Assembly (NCBI RefSeq): GCF_002009015.1
Contig: NZ_LZDE01000333.1
Span: 1 to 51,701 of the forward strand
Reading direction: 5' to 3'
Length of the DNA stretch: 51,701 nt
Source: Microbulbifer mangrovi
Lineage (GTDB): Bacteria; Pseudomonadota; Gammaproteobacteria; Pseudomonadales; Cellvibrionaceae
Shown: one piece after another, positions 8,358 to 16,106 of the stretch
Numbering within the stretch: position 1 is the stretch's first letter
Layout: every line of letters starts with the position of its first letter
Notes under the pieces: model-generated
Databases searched by the model: none
Told to the model about the DNA's origin: nothing
Seen by the model: only the letters and a program-made list of their open reading frames with translations
Translations under genes and position numbers: made by a program

Positions 8358-9008
8358 ATGAAAAACACGGCCAAATTCCTTTTCTTCGGTGTGGGCCTTG
8401 CCGCACTGCTTTCCTTTGCGTTTGCGGCGCCAGCGGATGCGCATTCGGGACATCGCGGTCACCATCACGGCCACAAACCGGTATATCGCCACGGTTACCG
8501 CCACGGCGGCTACTGGGGACCGCGCTTCCGCGGGCCGCGTATCGGCATCGGCTTTACCGTACCCATCCTGCCCGCGGGCTATATGACCATGGCCGTGGGA
8601 GGTAATCCCTATTACTACCACGGTGGCTACTATTACCGTCCGGCACCCACCGGCTATGTGGTGGTCGAGGCGCCTCTGGGAGCCGCGGTACTCACCCTGC
8701 CCGGAAGTGCGGTTCGCGTGCAGATTGGCGGCCTGACCTACTACCAGTACGGCAGCTCCTATTACCAGTGGCAGCCGCGGGTAAACCGTTATGTCGTGGT
8801 GCCGCCGCCAGCAAATACCGTGGTGGCCAGCGCTCCTGCGGTCGGCGCTACTCAGCCGGCCTATTCGCCCGGCCAGGTGGTCAATGAGCTCCCCACCGGC
8901 TACACCGCTGAGGTGATCAATGGCATCCAGTACTACCGCTATGGCGGCCACTACTTCATGCCGACCCAACGCGACGGCCGTGAGGTCTACGTAGTCGTTC
9001 AGGTCTAG
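8358..9008 (+). CDS. Exported Tyr/Gly-rich DUF6515 family protein with three repeats
   Basis: 216 residues of unknown function. A signal peptide covers residues 1-28 (cleavage near ADA-H). Residues 29-60 are rich in His, Gly, Arg and Tyr. Three copies of a roughly 33-residue unit follow at residues 75-106, 118-150 and 181-216, each reading approximately G-x-x-Y-Y, Y-G-x-x-Y-Y/F, then Y-V-V-V. A Pro/Ala-rich linker separates the second and third. The protein at 1663-2409 carries two of these units. Together the two genes bracket the polyamine cluster, but nothing in the sequence links them to it. The likely location is periplasm or outer envelope. Confidence 0.8.
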   Translation: MKNTAKFLFFGVGLAALLSFAFAAPADAHSGHRGHHHGHKPVYRHGYRHGGYWGPRFRGPRIGIGFTVPILPAGYMTMAVGGNPYYYHGGYYYRPAPTGYVVVEAPLGAAVLTLPGSAVRVQIGGLTYYQYGSSYYQWQPRVNRYVVVPPPANTVVASAPAVGATQPAYSPGQVVNELPTGYTAEVINGIQYYRYGGHYFMPTQRDGREVYVVVQV

Positions 9009-9038
9009 TCGCCCAGATATAGTCTCTCAGGTCAGAGA

Positions 9039-10145
9039 TCAAACCGCCTCGGCGAGCAGCCCGTGAAAACGGGCGAAGTCGCCGAGCGCTTTATTGAAGC
9101 CCGTCTCCAGGCCGCTTGTGGGTGGCGCCCGCCAGTGCAAAGACTTGATCCGCAACAACCCAGCGGCGCGATCTGCTTTCAGGTCCACCACCCCGACAAA
9201 CCGGTCGCGGTAAAGAATCGGCAAACAGAAATAACCATACCGGCGCTTTGCCTCCGGTACGTAGCACTCCAGCTGATAGTCGAAACCGAATAGTCGCTTC
9301 AACCTTTTTCGCTGCAACACCACCGGATCAAACGGCGACAGCAGACGCACCATTCGCCGCGGTGTCGGCACATCCACCTCCCGGTCCGATGCGAGGATCA
9401 ACTCGTCGCCAGCGGCGACAAGCTCGCCACTCCCCAGCATCGCTTCCACCGCACACCTGACCAGTGCCCGGTCTTCCCGGCGAAGATAGTGGATTTCTTC
9501 TGCGCGCCCCACACCCTGGGCACGCAGAAAACCCCGCACCAACTGCTCGCCATACTCCTTCTCAGATGCAGCCGCGGTCACCACATCACTCGGCAATAAA
9601 CGCTCGGGCAGGTCAAAAACTTTCTGGAAACCGTCGCGATGACTCACCATCAGCTCGCCTTCGTGAAACAGTTGCTCCAGAGCCTTTTTCTCATCCGACC
9701 ACGACCACCATCCCCCCTTGGCACGCACAAAATCACTGGCGGTCAGTGGCCCCTCGGCGCGAATGCGGTCGAGCACAAAGCGGCACAGCCTGTCGTTTTT
9801 GTGAAACCAGTGTTTCTGCCCCTCTCGGATTCTGTCCATACGAATCCGCGCGAAACGATAATGCGACATCGGCAAATAGGCGGCGGCATGAGACCAGTAT
9901 TCGAAAAGCTGCCGCGCCTGTTCCGCTTCCACCAGTCGCGACTCGCGGTAGCGGGGAAGCCGTGTGAAAAGCTGGTGGTGGTGGGCACGGGTAATCACCT
10001 GAATAGCGTCCAGCTGTAACGCCCCCAGGTGTGCCACGAGACCGGCGACATCCCCCTCCCAGGGGTATTGCACTCGCTGGCGTGACAGCGCCAGTGCGCG
10101 GATAAAATCCGCTGGCAGTGGCTTGGCTTTGGTATAGGCTTTCAA
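9039..10145 (-). CDS. YcaQ-type winged-helix DNA glycosylase family protein
   Basis: 368 residues of the HTH_42 (DUF1006) winged-helix family, whose E. coli member YcaQ removes bases at DNA interstrand crosslinks. The family's QxD catalytic motif appears as GALQLDAIQVI near residue 45, the middle region has tandem winged-helix character, and the C-terminal part contains the conserved LLSPFDPVVLQRKRLKRLFGF segment. The start is a TTG at 10145: no ATG or GTG is available before the in-frame stop upstream, and GGAAG lies 9 nt in front of it. Activity on crosslinks is inferred from the family only. It converges on the DUF6515 gene with 30 bp between the stops. Confidence 0.82.
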   Translation of the reverse strand: MKAYTKAKPLPADFIRALALSRQRVQYPWEGDVAGLVAHLGALQLDAIQVITRAHHHQLFTRLPRYRESRLVEAEQARQLFEYWSHAAAYLPMSHYRFARIRMDRIREGQKHWFHKNDRLCRFVLDRIRAEGPLTASDFVRAKGGWWSWSDEKKALEQLFHEGELMVSHRDGFQKVFDLPERLLPSDVVTAAASEKEYGEQLVRGFLRAQGVGRAEEIHYLRREDRALVRCAVEAMLGSGELVAAGDELILASDREVDVPTPRRMVRLLSPFDPVVLQRKRLKRLFGFDYQLECYVPEAKRRYGYFCLPILYRDRFVGVVDLKADRAAGLLRIKSLHWRAPPTSGLETGFNKALGDFARFHGLLAEAV

Positions 10146-10281
10146 GTATCGCGACTTCCGTGAATGGCGGTTTTACATGGAAGCATGTCCCGCTTCCGAC
10201 GGACTACTATCCACCGCAGACCTCACAGGTTCAAGGGTCCTGCCACCGTAATCGCAACGCACAGAAAACAGGGAGGTTTTC

Positions 10282-11097
10282 ATGTCCGCTTTGCTGCGCC
10301 CGCTCCACATACTGTCACTGGCAATACTAACGCTCGGGTGGAATATCCCCGCACAGGCGCAACCCGAGATTTTTGGCAACGGACGCTGGGTGGACCTGTC
10401 CCACGACTTTGCTGACGACACCATCTACTGGCCCACCGCGGACAAGTTTGCCAAGTCCACTGTCTTTGACGGAGAAACCGACAAGGGTTACTTCTACTCG
10501 GCCTACAACCTGGCGGGAGCGGAACACGGCGGCACCCATGTGGACGCACCGGTACACTTCGCCCGCGGCAAGCTCAGCGTGGACAAGCTGCCACTGGAAC
10601 AGTTGATCGGTCCCGGGATCGTGATCCGGGTGGCCGACCGTATCGGCAAGAATCGCAACTACCTGGTTTCCATCGCGGATATTGAACGCTGGGAAAAACA
10701 GTACGGGAAAATTCCCGCGGGCAGCATCGTGCTGCTGGACACCGGTAGCGCCCGTTATTGGCCGGATCCGGTGAAATATATGGGCACCGCGGAGCGGGGC
10801 GAAGCGGCGGTGGAGAAATTACAGTTCCCCGGACTCGCACCGGAAACGGCTGAATTTCTTGCGAAAAAACGCAAGATCAAGGCCGTTGGACTGGACACCC
10901 CGAGTATCGATTACGGCGCCTCCCGCCTGTTTAAAACCCACCGGATACTGTTCCAGCACGATATTCCGGCGCTGGAAAATGTGGCCAACCTGAAAGCACT
11001 GCCGGATCGGGGGTTTACGCTGATTGCACTGCCGATGAAGATTCGCGGAGGCAGTGGTGGCCCCACAAGGGTAGTGGCATTTGTGCCGGAAAAGTGA
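10282..11097 (+). CDS. Exported cyclase-family (kynurenine formamidase-like) metal hydrolase
   Basis: 271 residues of the PF04199 cyclase/formamidase family. Residues 1-26 are a signal peptide (cleavage AQA-Q), so the enzyme works in the periplasm. That separates it from cytoplasmic KynB-type formamidases. The family's metal-binding motif is intact as HGGTHVDAPVHF near residue 79, and a later histidine-containing FKTHRILFQHD region is present. GGGAGG lies 5 nt before the ATG. It stands alone: the divergent gene is YcaQ-like and the convergent one is bioHC, with 19 bp between stops. The substrate is unknown. Biotin-related function is not implied by the neighbourhood. Confidence 0.82.
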   Translation: MSALLRPLHILSLAILTLGWNIPAQAQPEIFGNGRWVDLSHDFADDTIYWPTADKFAKSTVFDGETDKGYFYSAYNLAGAEHGGTHVDAPVHFARGKLSVDKLPLEQLIGPGIVIRVADRIGKNRNYLVSIADIERWEKQYGKIPAGSIVLLDTGSARYWPDPVKYMGTAERGEAAVEKLQFPGLAPETAEFLAKKRKIKAVGLDTPSIDYGASRLFKTHRILFQHDIPALENVANLKALPDRGFTLIALPMKIRGGSGGPTRVVAFVPEK

Positions 11098-11116
11098 CGC
11101 TGGGGGCGGCAGCCAT

Positions 11117-12691
11117 TTACACGGGATCGGATCCCGTAGCCGCGTGCGTACCGGTGAATACCGGATGTGCGCTGGCACCGTTATCGGATGGATTTAGGTT
11201 GAGATACAGCACCTGATAAGTCGCCGGCAACCCGGCGCCAGTGCGCTTGTTTTCATAGGCCTCGGTCAACTGGCGCAGGCGCGCTCGACTGAGCAACCCC
11301 TTGCCCGCAGCGCGGTTGACGTTATGCGCACCAATACTCTTCAGTTCCCGCATCAGGGTCGTTACAGCATCGAAATGCAGCACCCGCTGCTCGGTTTGCA
11401 GCAGGCCACCCAGTTGATGGTCCGCACACGCCTGCTGCCAGTCGCTTGCCGGCAGAAAGCGATTCACGTGTACATTCCCGTCCACTGCTGACCAGCTTTC
11501 CTCCAGCTCTTGCAGCGTACCCGGTACCAGGGTCGAAATCAGCACCTGCGCACCAGCCGATAAAACGCGACGCACTTCGGCAAACAGCTGCGGCAGGTTG
11601 TAGCACCACTGCAGTGCGAAACTGGAAAATACCAGATCGATACAACCGTCCCGCAGCGGTAACTGTTCCGCGTCTGCAGCAATATAATTGTCGGCCTGTG
11701 GACGATTTTCCCGTGCGAAAGCGAGCATGCCCGGCGCTAAATCCAGGGCGATGATTTCCGCATCGGGGAAGCGCTTGCGCAACAGGGCACTGCCGTAACC
11801 GGTGCCACTGCCGAGGTCGAGAATCCGCTTGGGATTACAGTGCCCATCAACACGGCCAAGCAGCTCACGACACACCGCACGCTGTAAATGCGCGGCGGCG
11901 TCATAACTCTGCGCGGCGCGCCCGAATGCCCGGGCTACCGCGGATTTATCCAGTGGGACAGATTCGCCATCCTCGAGTATCCCCTTTACCAGTGCCGCCA
12001 CATCTGCCGGGCGGCTCAGGTGTGGGCAATGCCCCGCGCCCTGCATGATGGTGACCGGACACTTCAGCTCGTGCAGCTGTTGTGCGGCGACCGCCGGCAC
12101 CAGCGCATCCTGCTCTCCAAAGATATGCAACGCGGGTATTTTCAGTGCCGGCAGAAGATGACGGTTGTCGATCTCTCCCAGACAGGTCAGCGAACGGTTC
12201 CAGCTCGTCGGAAACTCTGCGGGCTGCCAACTTTTGAGGGTTTTCAAAAGGCTGCGCATTTCACGATCCCCGCGCGCCTGGAGTCCACAGAAGCGCTGCC
12301 AGTTCTTTTCCGGCTGCTGTTGCTGCGACACACAGAAATTATCAAACACGGCTGGCGGCATACCCGGCCACTGGTCACGCTCGCTGAAACAGGCATTCGC
12401 GGCGATGGTCACCAGCGCGCGTACTTTTCGCGAGCGCGCGGCCAGTTGTACTGCCAACATGCCACCGAGGGACCAGCCCAGTAGCAGGCAGTCTTCCGGC
12501 AGCTGTGTCTCTAGCTCTGCCAGCAGTTGCTCGGTCTGTGGCCACGGCTGTGACGCACACTCACCGAACCCCGGCAGATCGATACGATGCACCGCTTGTG
12601 CCACTGTCCCCATAGCGTCGAGCAACGGCTCCCAGCAACAGGAGTCGCTCCCCCAGCCGTGAATCAGCGCGATGTTCCGGATAGTACTCAT
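11117..12691 (-). CDS. bioHC: Bifunctional BioH-BioC fusion: pimeloyl-ACP methyl ester esterase and malonyl-ACP O-methyltransferase
   Basis: A 524-residue two-enzyme protein of biotin synthesis. Residues 1-240 are BioH, an alpha/beta hydrolase with nucleophile Ser74 in GWSLGG, Asp195 in GEQDALVP and His221 in GAGHCPH. Residues 249-524 are BioC, a SAM-dependent methyltransferase with motif I LDLGSGTGYGS at 291-301. BioC methylates malonyl-ACP so the fatty-acid machinery will extend it. BioH removes the methyl group at the pimeloyl stage and stops extension. The ATG at 12691 overlaps the bioF stop by 4 bp (ATGA), implying translational coupling. Upstream in-frame sequence is a bioF shadow. Such fusions (BioHC) are known in Teredinibacter and Saccharophagus relatives. 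bioD, often next, is not present. Confidence 0.94.
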   Translation of the reverse strand: MSTIRNIALIHGWGSDSCCWEPLLDAMGTVAQAVHRIDLPGFGECASQPWPQTEQLLAELETQLPEDCLLLGWSLGGMLAVQLAARSRKVRALVTIAANACFSERDQWPGMPPAVFDNFCVSQQQQPEKNWQRFCGLQARGDREMRSLLKTLKSWQPAEFPTSWNRSLTCLGEIDNRHLLPALKIPALHIFGEQDALVPAVAAQQLHELKCPVTIMQGAGHCPHLSRPADVAALVKGILEDGESVPLDKSAVARAFGRAAQSYDAAAHLQRAVCRELLGRVDGHCNPKRILDLGSGTGYGSALLRKRFPDAEIIALDLAPGMLAFARENRPQADNYIAADAEQLPLRDGCIDLVFSSFALQWCYNLPQLFAEVRRVLSAGAQVLISTLVPGTLQELEESWSAVDGNVHVNRFLPASDWQQACADHQLGGLLQTEQRVLHFDAVTTLMRELKSIGAHNVNRAAGKGLLSRARLRQLTEAYENKRTGAGLPATYQVLYLNLNPSDNGASAHPVFTGTHAATGSDPV

Positions 12692-13890
12692 ACGGGTAAC
12701 TCCGCACTCGCCAGTGCGGCCACCAGCGCAGCCAGCAAGGCGTCTATCTGGGATTCCGAGTGCGCCGCGGAAAGCGTGATACGCAGGCGCGCGGTGCCCG
12801 CCGGCACGGTGGGAGGGCGTATGGCGCCGACCAGAAATCCCGCCTGCCGCAACCGTTCCGCAACCAGCAGCACCGTTTTCTCGCAACCGAGCACCAGCGG
12901 CTGGATCCCGCTGCTGGAATTTTCCAGGGCCAGGCCCAGTGCTGCGGCGCGCGCACGAAAATAGGCGATACGCTCGTCCAGGGTCTGGCGCAGCGGCAAC
13001 TCCTGCATCAGCTGTAGTGCGCGCAGGCTGCCCGCCGCCACTGCCGGCGGCATGCCGGTGGTGTATACATAGGTGCGGGCAAACTGGGCCAGGTAATCGA
13101 TCAGTTCGCGGGAACCGGCAACAAACGCGCCGCCATTGCCCGCCGCCTTGCCGAGGGTGCCCATCACCACCGGTGCGGAATCCTGATCCAGTCCGGCCGC
13201 GGCAACGCTGCCCGCACAGGGGGATTGCACACTGCCCATGGCACCAAATCCATGCGCCTCATCCACCATCAGCCAGGCGTCGTAGGCCTGACACAACGCG
13301 GCCATTTCGGCCAGCGGCGCCGTGTCGCCGTCCATGCTGTAGACCCCGTCCACCGCGAGCAGGATTTTTCCGTCGTCGCGACACTGTGAACGCGCGCGCT
13401 GCAACTGTCGCTCCAGGGCATCGAGATCGTTGTGGGCAAAACGCAGATACTGCGCGCCGCACAGGCGGCCACCATCGATAAGCGACGCGTGATTCAGTCG
13501 ATCCTGCACCACAAAATCACCGCGCCCCACCAATGCACCGATCACTCCTACATTGGCCATATAGCCACTGCCAAACAACAGCGCTGCTTCGCGACCGGTA
13601 AGCTCGGCAATTTTCTGCTGCAGCTGCTGGTGGATCTCGAAGTGACCATTCACCAGGTGGGAGGCGGTGGCACCGGCACCGAGCTCGGCGCCGCGCTGTT
13701 GCGCACGGATAACCTCCGGGTGTGCTGCGAGCCCCAGGTAGTCATTGCTGCTGAAGGTAATCAGTTCACACCCATCCACCACCGCACCTGGATTCGGCGC
13801 GGCGACGAGGGTCTTGTGCTCGCGGTACAGCTGCTGCGCCCGACGCTCGTCGAGGCGCTGCTGTACAAAGGATTGGAGGCTCGAGGTCAA
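12688..13890 (-). CDS. bioF: 8-amino-7-oxononanoate synthase
   Basis: PLP-dependent alpha-oxoamine synthase that condenses pimeloyl-ACP (or -CoA) with alanine to make 8-amino-7-oxononanoate, the first ring-forming precursor of biotin. The 400-residue length is close to the usual 385-390. Visible features are NDYLGLAAHP near residue 50, the VDEAHGFGAMG aspartate segment at 209-219 that contacts the pyridine nitrogen, and the PLP lysine Lys248 in VVMGTLGKAAG. It lies 15 bp downstream of bioB and overlaps bioHC by 4 bp, so the three genes form one operon in pathway-relevant order. Confidence 0.96.
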   Translation of the reverse strand: MTSSLQSFVQQRLDERRAQQLYREHKTLVAAPNPGAVVDGCELITFSSNDYLGLAAHPEVIRAQQRGAELGAGATASHLVNGHFEIHQQLQQKIAELTGREAALLFGSGYMANVGVIGALVGRGDFVVQDRLNHASLIDGGRLCGAQYLRFAHNDLDALERQLQRARSQCRDDGKILLAVDGVYSMDGDTAPLAEMAALCQAYDAWLMVDEAHGFGAMGSVQSPCAGSVAAAGLDQDSAPVVMGTLGKAAGNGGAFVAGSRELIDYLAQFARTYVYTTGMPPAVAAGSLRALQLMQELPLRQTLDERIAYFRARAAALGLALENSSSGIQPLVLGCEKTVLLVAERLRQAGFLVGAIRPPTVPAGTARLRITLSAAHSESQIDALLAALVAALASAELPV

Positions 13891-13905
13891 AACCGCTGAC
13901 CGGGG

Positions 13906-14991
13906 TTACGCCTTGGCGGCGTCGTAAAAGAAGGGATCGTTCTGCTGCTCGGTGATCTGCGCCTGCAGGTCCGCTTCCACCGAAGCTTCGTCCTGGTATT
14001 GCTGGTACTCCTCCGGCTTGATGCCGAGACGAGCGAACAACTGCATATCCTTGTTCGCTTCCGGGTTGCCGGTGGTCAGCAGCTTTTCCCCGTAAAAGAT
14101 GGAGTTGGCACCGGCGAGAAATGCGAGGGACTGCATCTCGTCGTTCATGGACTCGCGACCGGCAGACAGACGCACGTGGGATTTCGGCATCATGATGCGG
14201 GCCACGGCAATGCAGCGGATAAACTCAAACGGGTCCAGGTCTTCGTTCTCTGCCAGCGGGGTACCGGCCACTTTCACCAGCATGTTGATTGGCACGGATT
14301 CCGGATGGTCCGGCAGGTTTGCCAGCTGTATCAGCAGGCCGGCGCGATCCTTTTCCCCTTCACCCAGACCGATGATGCCACCGGCACAAACCTTCATGCC
14401 CGCCGCGCGCACATTGCCCAGGGTGGTCAGGCGGTCTTCATAGGTGCGGGTGGTGATGATCTCGCCGTAGTATTCCGGAGAGGTATCCAGGTTGTGGTTG
14501 TAGTAATCCAGTCCGGCGTCCGCCAGATCCTTTGCCTGCTCGTCGGTGAGCATGCCAAGGGTCATGCAGGTCTCCAGCCCCAGCGATTTCACTTCTTTCA
14601 CCATCTGGGTGACATAGGGCATGTCTTTCTTTTTCGGTGAGCGCCAGGCGGCGCCCATGCAGAAACGGGTGGCGCCACCGGCCTTGGCCGCGCGCGCCTC
14701 TTCCACCACCTTTTCCACCTTCATCAGCTTCTCGCGCTCGAGACCGGTGTCGTAGCGAGCGCTCTGCGGGCAGTAAGTGCAATCTTCCGGACAGGCGCCG
14801 GTCTTGATGGAGCAGAGAGTGCTCACCTGTACCCGGTTGGCATCAAAGTGCTGGCGGTGAACCTGCTGGGCGGTAAACAGCAGGTCATTGAACGGCAGCG
14901 CAAACAGGTCCAGAACCTGCTGGCGGTTCCAGTCGTGGCGAACCTCGCCGTAAACGGAAGTGGCTTGGGGCATTTGCGGCTTGGCAGTCAC
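13906..14991 (-). CDS. bioB: Biotin synthase (radical SAM)
   Basis: Radical-SAM enzyme that inserts sulfur into dethiobiotin in the last step of biotin synthesis. The radical cluster cysteines are Cys67, Cys71 and Cys74 in the CPEDCTYC motif. Downstream Cys and Arg residues for the second iron-sulfur cluster lie in the expected FCMGAAWR and [10 protein letters not shown] regions. I place the start at the GTG at 14991: GAGGAG sits 10 nt upstream, whereas the ATG at 14973 would be 28 nt from it. That gives 361 residues. The frame stays open further upstream, but the promoter and operator at 15077-15130 rule that out. It is the first gene of bioB-bioF-bioHC. Confidence 0.95.
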   Translation of the reverse strand: MTAKPQMPQATSVYGEVRHDWNRQQVLDLFALPFNDLLFTAQQVHRQHFDANRVQVSTLCSIKTGACPEDCTYCPQSARYDTGLEREKLMKVEKVVEEARAAKAGGATRFCMGAAWRSPKKKDMPYVTQMVKEVKSLGLETCMTLGMLTDEQAKDLADAGLDYYNHNLDTSPEYYGEIITTRTYEDRLTTLGNVRAAGMKVCAGGIIGLGEGEKDRAGLLIQLANLPDHPESVPINMLVKVAGTPLAENEDLDPFEFIRCIAVARIMMPKSHVRLSAGRESMNDEMQSLAFLAGANSIFYGEKLLTTGNPEANKDMQLFARLGIKPEEYQQYQDEASVEADLQAQITEQQNDPFFYDAAKA

Positions 14992-15076
14992 AGGAATTAT
15001 TCTCCTCAGGGGCGCGGGAACGGATTGGTCGCGGCGCCGGGGTCGGTTGTACAACCGGGTTTCCATCAAGGCAGCC

Positions 15077-15104
15077 AGTTTAGCGGGGGCCATTTGGCTG
15101 TCAA
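15077..15104 (-). promoter_or_regulatory. Sigma-70 promoter of the bioB operon
   Basis: On the minus strand a perfect TTGACA (15104-15099) and a TAAACT (15082-15077) are separated by 16 bp. The inferred start of transcription is near 15070, giving a leader of about 80 nt to the bioB GTG. The -35 box lies inside the second half of the BirA-like operator. Confidence 0.6.
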
Positions 15105-15130
15105 CCAACAGAACCGTTTCAGGTTTACAG
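15098..15130 (-). promoter_or_regulatory. BirA-type biotin operator
   Basis: Reading the minus strand, CTGTAAACC is followed by 15 nt and then GGTTGACAG. This matches the gammaproteobacterial BirA operator, TTGTAAACC - about 14 to 16 nt - GGTTTACAA, at 8 of 9 and 7 of 9 positions with the right spacing. The second half-site contains the -35 TTGACA of the bioB promoter, so bound BirA-biotinyl-AMP would block RNA polymerase. No birA gene is in the window. The consensus is from general knowledge of BirA regulons. Confidence 0.65.
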
Positions 15131-15200
15131 GTCCCAAAAGGGTGGGAATGGCCACCGCCGCAGGGACAAGTGCGGCCGGGAGGATCAGGGAGGAAGAAAA

Positions 15201-15908
15201 ATGGTAATGCGCCTGCTGGGACAATTGCTGGAGCGCTCGATCGACCGACACCTGGCGGTGTGCATCCTTTGTCGCAGCGGCGCCGAAATCGAATACGGGA
15301 TCTGCGCCCCGTGCCGCAGGGATCTGCCCGCCCTTGGCCACGCCTGTGCCAGCTGTGCATTGCCATTGCCGAATACCACCGATCATCACTGCCCCCGCTG
15401 CCTGCGAAAGCCACCGCCACAATCCTCCTGCCACACCTGCTGGTATTACGCCTACCCGGTGGCACAACTGATCCAGCGCTTCAAATACCAGCGCGACCTG
15501 GCCGCCGGACGCACCCTGGCCGAACTGGCTGCCCGGCAATTGCATCCCGGGCCCGAACGACCTGACCTGCTGGTGCCAGTGCCGCTACACTGGCGCAAGC
15601 AGCTCTCCCGGGGTTACAACCAGGCGCAGCTGATCGCCGACACCCTGGGTCACTCTTGGCGTATCCCTGTGGATAACCGCGCCCTGCGCAAGATCACACC
15701 TACCGGCAGCCAGCAGGAATTACGCCGCAGCGAGCGCCTGAAGAACCTGTCCAACAGTTTTGCCTGCGACCCGCACGTAAACGGCCTGCATATCGGCCTG
15801 GTGGACGATGTCATCACCACCGGGGCAACCCTCGAAGTCGCCTGCCGAGCCCTGCTTGCAGCGGGGGCAATCCGGGTTAGCGCTTACGCGCTGGCCAGAA
15901 CCCCCTGA
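15201..15908 (+). CDS. comF: ComF family phosphoribosyltransferase-like protein
   Basis: 235 residues. The N-terminal third holds four Cys pairs (CILC, CAPC, CASC, CPRC and CHTC segments, residues 21-77) that form zinc ribbons. The C-terminal two-thirds is a type I phosphoribosyltransferase fold with the PRPP loop [12 protein letters not shown] near residue 196 and a [10 protein letters not shown] segment. ComF proteins are needed for late DNA uptake in naturally competent bacteria; the Haemophilus member is ComF/Com101. Its place back to back with bioB is common in this class, with the regulatory region shared. GGGAGG precedes the ATG at 15201, and an ATG two codons on is the alternative start. 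Confidence 0.88.
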   Translation: MVMRLLGQLLERSIDRHLAVCILCRSGAEIEYGICAPCRRDLPALGHACASCALPLPNTTDHHCPRCLRKPPPQSSCHTCWYYAYPVAQLIQRFKYQRDLAAGRTLAELAARQLHPGPERPDLLVPVPLHWRKQLSRGYNQAQLIADTLGHSWRIPVDNRALRKITPTGSQQELRRSERLKNLSNSFACDPHVNGLHIGLVDDVITTGATLEVACRALLAAGAIRVSAYALARTP

Positions 15909-16106
15909 CTCTCAGCCAATTCTCCCCAATGACCACTCGGTACTGCCGTGCCCGTTTATAGACCGGCATGACCACTATCGGCACAATAGTCGCCCTTTTC
16001 CGCGGCTGCGCAAAATTCAACCGGCTGCTAACGTTATAAAAGAAGTCCTCTTGCCCTGGCTGCATGCCTGCGCAAGTGGTCAGCACAGGATGATGGGATA
16101 GTGAAC

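Noticed and set aside
12692-12886. An N-terminal extension of bioHC by 65 residues
   Set aside because: It reads through bioF in another frame, and the ATGA overlap at 12688-12691 and the family's usual start favour the shorter form.
14992-15465. A 158-residue N-terminal extension of biotin synthase
   Set aside because: It would cover the promoter, the operator and the start of comF, and biotin synthases lack such an extension.
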